Shown: positions 33,391-45,189, counted from the first letter of the stretch. The stretch is DNA of 64,000 nt from Tretioscincus oriximinensis (GCA_022410635.1 JAJVDF010000363.1:177988-241987); one strand, 5' to 3'. The notes: generated by a model from the letters alone, not told the origin. A program made the numbers and translations.

Positions 33391-35084
33391 GCATTTATCT
33401 GCATTTTGTAAAGCTGAATGGGAGTAGAAAATATTTTACTTATCTTAAAAAATTACATCCTGTCACCCACCAGAAGGTCCCAGGAAAGATCACAACAATG
33501 AAAGTTAGAACAGACGGAATACGCCTAAAACATCGTTAAAATATTTCTTATACAAGAGTTGAATTCTGTTCAAAAAATCACATCCTTGGAAACCTATTTA
33601 ACTCTGAACAGGAAGCAATTTCTCACCCCATCCTTATGGCTTTATCTTTGCTATAAAAACTCAAAGGCCACACATACCAGCCCACATTCTTTATTGTTCT
33701 CATTTCCAGAAGCAGTGCAAGGAAATGAATGCAAAGTTTTGCCCTGCGGTTGCCATTCTGAAGCTTTTCCAAGACTGGAAAACAATGAAGTACTATTTCT
33801 GCTGATTCTGCTTGGAGCCTCCAGTAGTCCATGTTTGGAGCATCTTGCTTTGTCATTCCTGCCAGCAGGGTATCCTGCCTTGTGCAAAAGAAACAAAGGA
33901 GCAACCCGACTGAATAGTTTTAATCCGTCACTGTCAATGAAACTTGACTCAGTCGCCGCTCTAGGCAGCCATCCAAAACAGCAGCCGCAGCGAAAGATGC
34001 AAGCAACAGATTGATGTATACGGACAGGCCAGCCCCAAAGCTATGTCATGCTCAAGTTCTCTGACTTTGATGGATGCCAGGGCTGTGCAGGCTAATAAAT
34101 GTCACATCTCTCATTTTCTATGTCTATGGTCTGCTACTCAGTCTGATTGACTTGCCAAACAACTGAATGTTGCCCGAACAGGGGGAGTCTATAGACAAAA
34201 GCCTTTTGGCCTCCCTCCCATTGTCCACATATAGAGATTTCCACTGACTTTTTGATATGGGGAATAACACCAAAAATTCTTGGCCACCTTTGGCAAAGAT
34301 CCCAACACCTCTCCTGCAAGGCAAGATTGTCCCTCTCTTTTATTTTCATTTATTTTATTTTCATTTATTTATTTATATTTCCCAATTTCAGTCACCCCTT
34401 CATTGTTTTATAGGAAGGAAGAACTAATTTTGCAGGCTGAGATGCAACAGATTGATCTTAGGCTGCTTCCAGACAGGAAAAAATTAGTTAGCAATTGACA
34501 GTTAGTTAGGATCACAACGAGACTGCAAAGAAGTTGAAACACTAGTTTGGGAATCTGCCATTTTATTAGCTGCATAATTCAAAGTGAAAAATAGTGTAGG
34601 AGAGGCAATTCCATTTTTTTTTCTGCTCTGGAAGAACTTGGCAGGATGTCTGGCAATATTTTTCTGGCAGTGGCCTGAGCTTGCTGCATTCACTGGTGAT
34701 TTCCCAGAAGTTGCTTTTGATGCAATACAAGAGGAGCCTTGCCGTTATCCTAAGTACATTGGTTCCAGAGGACCCATTCATGGGACTGGTGGGCCGCATT
34801 ATAGTACAATGCCAGCATTTTGTTAAGATTGAGCATTGCCACTCACTATCTTGAAGCAACCTTTATCTGGAAATCCCACTGGGTATTTTGGCATTAACAA
34901 GATGGAACACACTATTCATGTGTGTGTATGCAGGGACACCCACAGCTCCCAAAACCTGTTCAAAGCCTTGCAAGGTTTGGTCAACCATCATTCTATCCAG
35001 GATCTTATCAGGAAAAGGTGAATGTCCCATAGCAGTCCTTTGGCATGCTATAATTGGCTACATTCTCCACCTCTATTTTTATAT

Positions 35085-35375
35085 AAGAATTTAAGAAGAG
35101 CCTGCTGAATTAGACTAGAGCCTACCAAGTCCAGTGTTCTGTCTCACCAATTGTACCTGATTCTCAAGTGGAAGAAGGCAAAACTTATGCCTGCTCTTGA
35201 CTCCCTGCAAATGTAATTTAGAGAAGTCTAACCTGTGACTCCAACTCAGCAGCAATGCCATGACCTCTATCTTAGTACGCTTGGTCTCCATATTTTTTAT
35301 CCTATCTTACAGTTATCCAGGCAGCTAGCTACCATCTCTTCTGGAAATAAATTCCAAGAACCAATGACCCTCTGG
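35085..35375 (-). mobile_element. CR1 LINE 3' end, old copy
   Basis: The plus strand has AAGAATTTAAGAAGAGCCTG, CAAGTCCAGTGTTCTGTCTC, TTGACTCCCTGCAAATG and GGAAATAAATTCCAAGAACC. The order matches other minus-strand CR1 3' ends here, with strong divergence. Confidence 0.7.
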
Positions 35376-36099
35376 CAGCTCTTGCAGGAATGTCCAGACA
35401 GAGCTGTCATAGTGTAAAGACTGGACATCATACTATAGAAGCTGCATAAAAGTACTAACAGGAAAAAGCATGATTCTTATGCTGCTACTGCTGGATCCTT
35501 GCAATCATCCCAAATCATGCTATTATAGCATGAAAAACCTGGTGCTATGATGTTTGCTTATGTTGTGTGTATGGGCAGTTATAATCATCCTACGTTATTG
35601 GCACTGCTGTAAGATACTCTGTTAAAGGTCTGTTTTTAGTCACGGTCCATGTGGAATGTTAGGGTAGCCAGGGAACTGATGTATGAAGGAGCACATCTGT
35701 GTGGCCCTGTTGCAATGCGTCATAAGAGCATTTTTAGGATGCAGGTTATGTTCCACAGTAGTTTTCTCTAGCTGTACTGTCTGGTTCTATTTGACCCAGC
35801 AAAGTTTTCAATAGAGAGCATCCTGGAAAAAGGCCCTATAAAGCTAACATTTTGTCCTTTTTTATTTTTTATTGAAATCCTATTCATGTGCATTTTGGAA
35901 ATGTTTCAGACTGGATAAGATGCATTTTTGGGGAAATGTCTGTCATTCCCAGAACCTTTAGGCATGTCTAATTGCACTTTAAGACTCCAAATAATGTTCT
36001 TTTGAATTTTGTTCTGAGCCAATGTATTATTAGTTTCTTCTTCTAGTCTTTCTTACCTCAAAGTTGCCAAAAGAAAATAGGAAACTTAGCAATCTTACA

Positions 36100-36413
36100 A
36101 CTTAGGGCTTTCTATTGTCTTTGTCCTCCAAAAGAAACCAGATGTTGTGAAAACCTTACTGATATGTACTTTAGTGCAGTGGAAAAGGACAAATTCTGCA
36201 TTGAGATCTGCTTAGAAATAAATAAAAATGACCAAAAGCCTAAAGAGCAAGTGGAAGAGAAAAATGCAAGCAGAGAAAAGGAAGAAAATACCCCTAAAGG
36301 ACTTGCCAGATTGCAGAACATTCTAAAAACAAATTGCGATGTTCTAATGGATGAAATGAAGAAGATTGCAACAGTTGTTTCTGTGGAGAAAATCACAGAG
36401 GAAAGGGATCAGA
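36100..36413 (+). other. Unidentified charged open frame ahead of a CR1 tail
   Basis: An open plus-strand frame includes MYFSAVEKDKFCIEIC, KNDQKPKEQVEEKNASREKE and ARLQNILKTNCDVLMDEMKK. It is Lys/Glu-rich and helix-prone. From 36414 the frame runs into CR1 3' sequence, which is therefore not part of the original protein. I do not recognise the family. It may be a retrocopy fragment, a LINE ORF1 remnant or chance; there is no splice or promoter evidence. Confidence 0.3.
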
Positions 36414-36588
36414 ATGGATGGATATCTGGATGTTGCCTCCGGGATGAGCAACAGGCAAGACTCCTGAAATGCCATTTGCAGGGAGTCATGAACAGGTTCA
36501 TATTTTGCTTTCCTCTGTTCAGACTGCCCAGGTGGATCTGATGGGCCTCTGTGTAAGATGGAATGCTGGCTCTTCTTATGTTCTTATG
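36414..36588 (+). mobile_element. CR1 LINE 3' tail
   Basis: The segment includes GGATATCTGGATGTTGCCTC, CTTTCCTCTGTTCAGACTGC and CTCTTCTTATGTTCTTATGT. It has a short possible target duplication AGAATG on each side (about 36410 and 36590). Confidence 0.85.
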
Positions 36589-36965
36589 TAGAATGAGGAA
36601 AGCAAAATGGGCATGGATACTAAGTGAAGCCAGAAGACCCTTCTAGATCGGCATGGGCACTATCCACTATGGATGAACCCCCAGCAGGGGAAGAGGTTAA
36701 AGTCAAAGCATGTTAAAGGGAAAAACAAACAGAAAGCACCAAAAGGATTAGCATAGCAGACTCTAAGAGAATTTTAAGTAATCATCCAAGACAGTCAGCT
36801 AAGAAACAAATAAGGGTGGTAAACTTGTTTTATGTTCCGGCTTCAGATTCTTGGAATTGTCCTTTGATGAGAGACATTGATTTATATTGGGAAAAGTTAT
36901 TTTCACACCTTATGTTGGCAAGTTATTTTCATAAAACCTTCATTGTTTACAAATTGTTTTGGGCT

Positions 36966-37122
36966 GCATCCACACGGAGCCTTATTCTGGGCTGTCCCTC
37001 GGAATAGGAGCCTACCATTCACATATTAGTGTAGATTATGGCAGGCCCTGAATGGAGCCTGCCATAGTCTATACTGGCATGTGAATGACTAAGCTATGCC
37101 CCAAGATGTGACCAAGAATAAG
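36966..37122. mobile_element. Foldback element, GAGCCTTATTCTGGGC family (copy 2)
   Basis: The left arm CCACACGGAGCCTTATTCTG and GGGCTGTCCC pair with a degraded right arm, CCAAGAATAAG. The centre TGCCATAGTCTATACTGGCA is shared with the copy at 21228. The right arm is eroded at the adjacent CR1 boundary. Confidence 0.5.
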
Positions 37123-37127
37123 TGGTA

Positions 37128-37440
37128 GCCAAGAGGTGACCAAGAGGTAGTGGTAGCTAACAGCTTGGATAGTTTCAAGACAGGACTAGACAGGTTTGTG
37201 GACACTAAGGGTATAAATGGATACTAAGATAGTTGTCTGGATGTAGCCTCCGGGATGGAGCAACAGGCAGGACTCTTGAAATACCATTTGCAGGGAGTCA
37301 CGAACAGGAGCAGCATATTTTGCTTTCCTCTGTTCGGACTGCCCAGGTGCATCTGGTCGGCCTCTGTGTGACACAGAATGCTGGACTCGATGGGCTGTGG
37401 CCTGATCCAGTATGGCTCTTCTTATGTTCTTATGTTCTTA
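37128..37440 (+). mobile_element. CR1 LINE 3' end with ATGTTCTT tail
   Basis: The copy covers GGTAGTGGTAGCTAACAGCT through CCTCTGTGTGACACAGAATG to CTTATGTTCTTATGTTCTTA. A downstream L1 begins directly after the tail, producing an apparent fused frame. Confidence 0.9.
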
Positions 37441-38350
37441 ATAAGACTCCATTATAAATGGGATAAAATAGTCCATAAAGTAATACAAGAGCAAAAGAAA
37501 ATAGTCTCGGAAATATACGCAATAATAAATAATACAAACAAACCAATAATAAAAGAGCTAACGAATAGATGGAAAAAAGACTTTCCCATACAAGAATTGG
37601 AGGTAGAAAAGGCAATCAAATCAATAAGAAACGAGAAAATGAGTAAATTAAAAGAAGCTAGAAAAAAGATTATACATAGGTGGCATTTAACGCCAAATAG
37701 ATTAGCTCACATTCTAAATAACTACTCAAACAGATGTTGGTTTGGATGCCAGATACCCACAGATTATAATCACGTGATATGGGGATGTCTGAAAGCACAA
37801 GAATATTGGATAAAAATCCAAAAAGAAAAAAATAAAATACTACAAATAAATTTGACGCTAACAAATAAAATGGTGGATTATAATTTCGGACCTCGAAAAT
37901 ATACAATCAATCAAACAAAAGAAAAATATAGAAGATTTATTAACGTGNGCACAATTAACATTCTTAAGAGGATGGAAAGATGGAACAAAAAGAAATATAT
38001 CAGTATGGTACAACTATATAATAGACAAAATGATGACAGACATAAACNCAACGAAAATAAATCACATGAATAACTATAACAAAGTAAGGGAAATGAAAGA
38101 AACTTGGGTGAGAATATATAATTATTTAAGCCGGGAAATACTACAACCCTCAATAAATTATAAATTAAGGTTGATATACGAGATGTAATTATATGAAAAC
38201 AAAGGAATATATAGAACCCCACCAAAGATAGAAAATGCTATACCAATAGCCCGGGGGAGGGAAAATGGGGAGGGGGGGGGAATATAAATGTATGTAAATA
38301 TATATGTGTATATTAATTAGAAAAAATTAAAAAATAAATTAAAAAAAAAA
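37441..38350 (+). mobile_element. L1 LINE, ORF2 C-terminus and 3' end
   Basis: The frame contains HRWHLTPNRLAHILNNYSNR, then CWFGCQIPTDYNHVIWGCLK and AQEYW. This is the Cys/His-containing C-terminal motif of L1 ORF2 (WHLTP-R---I-P--S--CW-C---GT--H-WW-C). It ends in an A-rich tail (38327-38350), as L1 does. Stops and n calls make it inactive. An upstream Met codon in the CR1 tail gives a false start. Confidence 0.9.
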
Positions 38351-38394
38351 GAGGCTGTAGCCTTGGATACTTAGTAATAAGCCCCAAAGCATCT

Positions 38395-38492
38395 ATATCC
38401 ATATTGTAAACCGCCCTGAGACCTTTGGTATTTTAAACCACCTTGAGAGCTTCGGGTATAGGGCGGTATATAAATGCAAATAAATAAATAAA
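38395..38492 (+). repeat. L2-like 3' tails, tandem pair
   Basis: TATTGTAAACCGCCCTGAGA is followed by a second TAAACCACCTTGAGAGCTTC, then GGCGGTATATAAATGC and (AAAT)n. Two successive copies of the tail suggest a duplicated end or two insertions. Confidence 0.55.
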
Positions 38493-39195
38493 TAAGAAAT
38501 TAACAAAGAGTTGGTAATATGACAATTTGTAAACAAAGTCTAAATTAGCATATGCAGTTAAACCCCCTTGCTTATTGATCCAAACTTAGGTTTCTTCTTG
38601 AGGTAGGACCGCATTGATAGTCCTTTTTTTCTACTTTGGCTCCCTCTACTGGCTATAATATAGCATTGGAAAGAGAAAAAAGATATATTCCACAATTACT
38701 GCTGCTTCTTACCTGCACTTTCTCACATAAGGTAAGATGCGAGTTACTGAATTCCTAGAACCATTGCACAATATTCACTGGTGGGCAAGTTGTTATTGTT
38801 GGATAACATAACACAAAATAATGGCTGATTCCTGGGCAATCCCTATAAATTCATCTATGCAGTTTTCCTGGCAGAGTTACGGAAGTGGTTTACCATTACT
38901 AGTTTCAAGGGAGAGGCTGAGGATTGGTGGCTCTCCGCTTTCTGAGCAATTTGCTCTATCATTGTACTGCAATCACTCCTTGGAGAGAAAAAATTTCTAG
39001 TATTTCTGTCAGCTGGTTACACTTTTTACAAGGTGAAATGGAAATAGGTATATAAAGTGGTAGAAAAAACAGAAAAAAGGGGAGGAGTCAGTTTAAGTCT
39101 TAAACCGATTTAAGAAAGAAATGTACAATGAGGCAGTATAGTATAATGAAATATTTGAGCTCTGACAAACACTGAGAGCAGGGTTTAAATGCCAG

Positions 39196-39448
39196 ATTCT
39201 TCTCCTTCTCCTTCTCCTTCTCCTTCTCCTTCTCCTCCTTCTCCTCCTTCTCCTCCTTCTCCTCCTTCTCCTCCTTCTCCTCCTTCTTCTCCTTCTTCTC
39301 CTTCTTCTCCTTCTCCTTCTCCTTCTCCTTCTCCTCCTCCTCCTTTTTCTCCTCCTCCTTTTTCTCCTCCTCCTTTTTCTCCTCCTCCTCCTCCTCCTCC
39401 TTTTTCTCCTCCTCCTTTTTCTCCTCCTCCTTTTTCTTTTTCTTCTTC
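39196..39448. repeat. Pyrimidine microsatellite/minisatellite (TCC, TTC and CCTTTTTCTCCTCCTCC units)
   Basis: About 250 bp of nearly pure C/T on the plus strand, with hexamer CTTCTC units changing to a 15-18 bp unit with TTTTT. The long Glu/Lys, Ser/Pro and Gly/Glu frames on both strands come from this tract only. Confidence 0.97.
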
Positions 39449-39884
39449 AATGTTGTTGCTGTTTATTAGCAAAAATGTACCATAAAAGTAACTACTGGCT
39501 ATGGAAACCAAGAAGTTAGAAAAACCACAGATTTCAGCCTCCCAGTGAAATTGCTGCAACCAGATGTTAGGAGTTTAGCTCTATTGTGTTTCTGCACTCT
39601 CCCCTTGCCTAATGACTCCAATAAATAACTTATTGTGTTTTTATTTCTATTTATTTTTTAAAAATATTGTTTAAACTTCCCTGCATCCTTTGAAGGATGA
39701 TACTAATATTTTGAGAAATCAGAGGCGTAGTTACTGCTAAGGATTATACATCCCACATCAAACAAATGTGATGCATATATTCACAAACTTGTGCTTATGC
39801 ACACACACACAGATACACACACACAGGTTCTGTGTAGAACCAAGAATAATAAATCAAGGAGCTATCTGGCACAGTCTTTTGTTG

Positions 39885-39995
39885 GAGACTGACCAGGTTC
39901 AGTTCATGGGCCATTGTGTGAGATGGAATTCTGGATTAGTTGGTCTGTGACCCAATTCAGAAGGGCTCCTCTCACATTCCCATGCTGTCTTTGGA
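39885..39995 (+). mobile_element. CR1 LINE tail fragment
   Basis: It contains GGGCCATTGTGTGAGATGGA, ATTCTGGATTAGTTGGTCTG and AGAAGGGCTCCTCTCACATT, a diverged form of the CR1 CACACAGAATGCTGGACT segment. Confidence 0.6.
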
Positions 39996-40624
39996 GCTAG
40001 GATGGGATCGGCCTGGACCAGGGTGGTCATGTCTATTCCAGACTATGCCTTTTTGTATTCCAGATCAACAACCTTGCTTGTCAAGACCTGTTTGCTTGGA
40101 ACAAGGCAAGATGAATACAGAAATACCCTAACACCCCAGAAGAGAGAAACACAGACTAAATAGCTGTGGCGTAAACAAGTCCTATGGCCCTGTTTGCTCA
40201 GAGCTGGAAGTCAAATCCTAGAGAAATCCAATAGGGAGTTCCCAAATTCTCGGTTTGGTGGGTGTTGCCGCATGCAGACAATTTGCTCAGTAATGTTTCA
40301 GGGAGCTGTTACCACACATTAAATGTCTGGTAATAGGTCCCTAAATGCATCACTGAGGCTTCTGCAAAATGTTTGTTTAGTAGGCAGCTTGATGAAGATA
40401 TTTTGAGAATTTGAAAGCTTAATAAAGATATGACATTTTTCTAGTGACTCGTATGTTTCCTAGCATGAGTATTATTGATTTTGACTAAAGGTGCATACTT
40501 AGGAAAATATTACAAATGAAACCAATTATTTTTGCATTCTATTCCAGCGTTTCCAGCTAAGAGAAACAGACACCACCAGTTCTGCTTGAGAAGCGACATT
40601 TTTAACAGTTGTGTTTTATGATTT

Positions 40625-40740
40625 TAATCTTGTGAAGGTCATGGCAACCCGAATTTTTTAATTTTTGTAAGCCGCCCTGGACACCTTCGGGGGGAAGGGC
40701 GGGGTAAAAATCTTTTAAATAAATAAATAAAAAATAAAAA
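40625..40740 (+). repeat. L2-like LINE/SINE 3' tail
   Basis: TTTTGTAAGCCGCCCTGGAC, CACCTTCGGGGGGAAGGGCG and GGGTAAAAATC end in (AAAT)n. This is the clearest single copy of this tail type. Confidence 0.65.
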
Positions 40741-41446
40741 TAATGTGTATAGATGAGAGAGGCAAAAACTGCCAAGTGCCAGATCTAGTTTGAGTTAATC
40801 TGTATTGCATTGTTTTCAGATTCATCTGTTCACCTGATTCAAAGGACAACTATTTAAGATGTTATGGGGTTTTTTTTTCATTTATAATTATGGTTCTTAG
40901 AGCTGTTTGCTGAGTACACCCAAACTGGTCCAGTAGCTTGTGTAAACCTCTCCTAGTTTAACATTTCAAAATAACACTAAATAAAGCCCTGATGATGGTA
41001 TGAAAGATCTATTTAACAGGACATTCTGTTTTCAAGTGAACAACCAAATAATTCTTTTGTTCGTAATGTTCAGAAAATTTTTATCTCGGCTGTCAGAGAT
41101 CTCCCACTTACAGAGTAGGCATATAATGAAACCTCTGGTGATGGGCTAGGAATGTTTTGATGGAGGACCCAAATATCTCTACAANGATTATGAAGATTAG
41201 TTCAGATCTCTTCTTTACAGTACTATTGATACATTGGTAGACAAGGACTGCTTTAAGCAGACCCACTAGCTTATTGAAACTTAACCCTTCACTGACCTAT
41301 TATTTCTATTGATTGTGTTTCATCTTTGACATGCCACTTTTACATTGGTTGACTGGATCTTCATGGTTCTCTTAACTTCCAGTCTTCCATAAGCAGCAAT
41401 TACATGCCTAACATATTATTTATTTTATTTATTTGTACTTATAACC

Positions 41447-41545
41447 CATGTGTCTACGAAAGCTTTGCCACCCACTTTTCTCCTGTAAGTCTCTAAGTGC
41501 TACGAGCCCCTTTGCTACTTTCTACTGGACTAACACGGCTATAAC
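41447..41545 (+). mobile_element. Penelope-like element 3' tail
   Basis: GTGTCTACGAAAGCTTTGCC, GTAAGTCTCTAAGTGCTACG and GGACTAACACGGCTATAACC match both ends of the element at 21764-22545 and the tail at 4133. No coding part is present. Confidence 0.65.
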
Positions 41546-42796
41546 CCACCTGTTAGAAATGAGTAGTAACACTTTTGCTTTTGTTTATTGGTTTCTATGC
41601 GCTGGGTTTGGTCAAGTGAGAAACATCAATGTAGTTTGAATTTATTTGTGTATTAGAGGAGGAGCTCCTGCTGATAGCATGAATGGCAGATGTTAACAGC
41701 TCTGAATCACTTTGAATCTTTGATCGTATTGTTTGCTGATGTTTGTTGTTTCAATAAAGAATCACAGAAGGATTCAATGATCTCTGACTGAAGGAAGGAC
41801 CTTTTCATTACTAACATCAACCCATACCGGAGGTCTCAGGATGGCCACGAAGGTCTTGGTGGCCACACTGATCAGTATAGTGATAAACTTGATCTATGCA
41901 TAATATGTGTATATCAGTATTCTCGTGGATTGCTTGGTGTGCCAATCATTGCTTTACCCCTTGTTTTGACTGGAACATTTCCAGACACTACNATAGAACA
42001 ATATTCCAGCAAAACAATTTGAATAGCTGTTCCAAAATAGTGGAACTCTGTGAAAACCTCAGAGCATGAGAAGGAAAGTCAGATTTCTTTCTCTGATTTT
42101 TTTATTACTGTATGAACTATTTCAGTATACTTCAGTATATGAAACAGTGGTCACAGGCCATGGTGGAGTGAACATGCAGCTGCCTGTTCTAAGGGCTGTT
42201 CACACTTGCAGTCATACCACCACAGTTGCTTCCAAGAAGCCCCTAAAGTCAGCGTGGCGATTGTGAAGGGCAGGAATAATGTCTCCCAGCCTTCAGAGTT
42301 TCCAGAAGTGCCCTTCTCAATCCTGCAGCAATTCTGTGGTCATATTATATGGTGCTTCCTGTAGCATGTTCCCTGAATGTATTCTGCCTTATGTGGTCAT
42401 GCTGTCTATACACACTCATAGCCTGCAATAGTGGCATTGGCTCAGTTGTGGACGTCTTAAAGAGAACCAAAGCAATACGAATGATCCTGTATTTTGTTCA
42501 ATGCTTTGTCCAACATGAATGAACTATGATTGGGGATCAGGGTCTGCCATATTCTATTCTAATGTATGGACAGCAAGGTCCTTATTCTAGAAAATATTCC
42601 AGAATAAAGATAAGCACAGAAAGGGACTCTCTTTATTTCAAAGCAAAAACATACACTTATAACACTAGACAAATGTCAGTAAAGTGAACAAATTCCTTAA
42701 TAAATCAATATCTAAAAGGCTAAACTTAACAAAAATATGAAGATACAATGTGTTACATTCCATTAAACCTGGGAGACGATAAGGCTGTATCATTCC

Positions 42797-42921
42797 CCAC
42801 ATCACTTATTTATTCCACTATAATTGGATATTTCACCACAAAGCATGGATATTCTGGAATAAATCCACACAATGCTTTATTGTGGAATATCCAAATATAG
42901 TGGTATAAATAAGAGATGTGC
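42797..42921. mobile_element. Foldback MITE-like element, about 125 bp
   Basis: The left arm CACATCACTTATTTATTCCA then CTATAATTGGATATTTCACC pairs with the right arm TGGAATATCCAAATATAGTG then GTATAAATAAGAGATGTG. The arms are about 50 bp with few mismatches around a 24-bp loop. No transposase or clear target duplication was seen. Confidence 0.6.
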
Positions 42922-43418
42922 AGATGTAGCCTTAGTGTGCGTGAAGCGGCACAGAGTGTGTTGACATGGTATTTAATCAGACCTTAGATTGGATTTCCAC
43001 TGTGCTGGAACAACTTTTAAAATGTCGTTTGGAACTTCCAAGGACTTTCCTCTGTGAAGTAGATTTAAAATGACATCACATTATGTAAGGTATTAGTGCA
43101 CTTTGGAGTCCTAGTCCCATTTTTTATTCAATGTGGGTAAAAGGAATGAGAATTTTAGAGGAAAGAAATCAGTCAACTGAGTTGAAGAAAGTGATGCTTT
43201 CCAAATCCCTTTCTTCCAATCATGCCCATTGTTTGAGTGTTGTTAAGGTGGGGGGTACATGGGGAAGAGTAAAGTGTGTACCTTGTGAAAGGCTATTCTG
43301 CTTTTTGGAAGGTAGCATGACTTAAACTCAAGAAGCCCAGTGGTTTTAATCTTCTTTTAACACAAAAGTTCAACCCACTCCTACAATTGCATGTGTTTTC
43401 GCCTACCCATATGCTTCC

Positions 43419-43512
43419 TTTGCAAAGCTGTGTAATTCCTTGCATAAAGAAAGGAAAATAATGTTAATGTTTATTTTCCTTTCTTTATGCCAGAAATTAC
43501 ACAACTTTGCAA
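43419..43512. ncRNA. Long foldback; miRNA-precursor-sized hairpin (candidate)
   Basis: The arms 43419-43461 and 43471-43512 are inverse copies with about three mismatches (TTTGCAAAGCTGTGTAATTC; TTATTTTCCTTTCTTTATGC and partner). The loop is about 9 nt. The transcript would form a stem of more than 40 bp on either strand. It could be a primary miRNA, or equally a small MITE; the high pairing perfection slightly favours a recent MITE. There is no expression evidence. Confidence 0.3.
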
Positions 43513-43689
43513 CTACAAAAGACCAGATTTTCAGAACTACAAAGAAATGAAGGGGGAAAAGAAGCATATTGAGGGCAAAACTCATGCAGCTATGCTGTGG
43601 GGGAGATATAGAAGTAGGTGTGTGGACAGCATGAATGACATGAAAGCACAAGCACCTGCCTGATTAGGAGGATTAAACTAAACCCACAT

Positions 43690-43858
43690 TTACCTTCTGA
43701 GAACTTTCTTCAAAGATCATTGCTGGCTGGTCCAGATCAGGAATAGCTGGGTTTCTGTGTGCTAAAACTGGCCAATTCCTGTTCAGCCACTCTGGAAGTG
43801 CAGGTGGCCTTCCTGTTGTTATCCCAGTAAGATATTTTGACATGGAATTGACACCCAT
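43690..43858 (-). CDS. Candidate coding exon of unknown gene
   Basis: A minus-strand frame opens with ATG at 43858 (GAGGATGGG, good Kozak). It reads MGVNSMSKYLTGITTGRPPA, LPEWLNRNWPVLAHRNPAIP and DLDQPAMIFEESSQK. It then meets a consensus-like donor, CAGAAG|GTAAAT, in phase 0. An in-frame TAG lies just upstream, so this would be a first coding exon or a fragment. The composition looks protein-like and I cannot tie it to a repeat, but I do not recognise the protein and found no partner exon. Confidence 0.3.
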
Positions 43859-44479
43859 CCTCTAATTCTCTAATTTTTCTGTTCAGAATCACTTATTTAC
43901 AATAGGAATGAGTGTGGCTAAAGATGATTCAGGCTAGTGGTGAAGTGTGTGTGATGATATTGCAGGCAGAGAAGTTAACAGATGAAGTCAAGAATTAGAG
44001 CTGCAAACCATATGAAAATGTGTTGTTCTCAACATGCTAGATTCCAGTAAGTATGCTATCCCCAAATTACTATTAAGTGATGGACATGAAAAGGGATGTG
44101 GAACCAGTATCTGAACTGTAAAGTGATGTGATGTGNTGTGTCTCTTTGGTGCTCGGAAATCATCCTTCTCCATCTCCTGTTAATTTAAAAATATTGTTTC
44201 CTTTAGTGAGAAAGGGGTGGGGAAGCTGGAGGAAAAGTATTACGCAGCTTCCCTCCAAGCCATGCCCGTTATTCACCAGGGCGTCTCTCTATGATAACAT
44301 AAATCACTAGAATCCCTAGTAATAGGGGAATCTGCTATACCACGTTTTGATGCTATTTTAAACAGTTTAAAATGATAGTGGTACGATCAATTGCTTTGTC
44401 TTTTCTTCATTTCATTGTGCACAGAGAAGGCAGGTATGTTCCAGAGAGGAAAAGAAAACAAGTGCAGACTAGACCTGGA

Positions 44480-44805
44480 AGCTGATTGGCAGAGGAGTTT
44501 GCACAAAGGAAAGAATTTTTCACTCAGATGGTCTATGGAATTCACTTCCAGTGGAGGCCGTGGTAGCTAACATCCTGTCTAGGTTCAAGATAGGATTAGA
44601 TAAATTCATAGAAGACAGATGTAGCAATGGCTATTAAGATGAGAAAACAAGCAGAATTACTGAAGTAGCGTTTGCAGGAAATCAAGAATGGGTGAGGGTT
44701 TTTCCTTCTGCCTAAGACTGCTTTAGTGCATTTGGTAGGCCACTGTGTGAAACAGAATGCTAGACTAGATGAGCTATTCAGCAGGGCTCCTCTCCTATGT
44801 TTTTA
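44480..44805 (+). mobile_element. CR1 LINE 3' end, old copy
   Basis: It contains TTGGCAGAGGAGTTTGCACA, CTTCCAGTGGAGGCCGTGGT, TAGGTTCAAGATAGGATTAG and GAATGCTAGACTAGATGAGC, ending near CTCTCCTATGT. The order matches CR1 3' ends, at lower identity. Confidence 0.72.
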
Positions 44806-45189
44806 CATTTTCAAGCCCTGTTTCCAACAGCAGCAGGAGAAACTTAGTGTAAGCATTGTGGCAATGACGCAAAATTTCTCACCACTTCCCTACTTGCATA
44901 TTGGCAGAAGCAGGTGCATGGATGTGTGCCATCAGCTCACCAGCAAGCAAGGGCCGTATGATAGGCTCATGTTACAGACAGTCCTGTGCAATGAATATTC
45001 AGAGAAACACAACAGGCACCTCTTTTGTACTTGAACTGAAAAGGTTGCTGCAGTCCCCTCCTTCACTCACACTGTTTGCAGAAGAACTGCTGATATTCAT
45101 AAGCATAATTATTTTATCTTTAAAACTGACATTTTTAGAAGTTTACTAAAAAAAATTGTTGGTATTTCATCATGTTCTATGGTGGTTTT

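Noticed and set aside
33559..34014. 151-codon plus-strand frame
   Set aside because: It has no recognisable domain, splice context or homology; it could be chance. A blastp search would settle it.
39100..39559. Glu/Lys, Gly/Glu and Ser/Pro repeat proteins
   Set aside because: They are translations of the pyrimidine/purine simple repeat.
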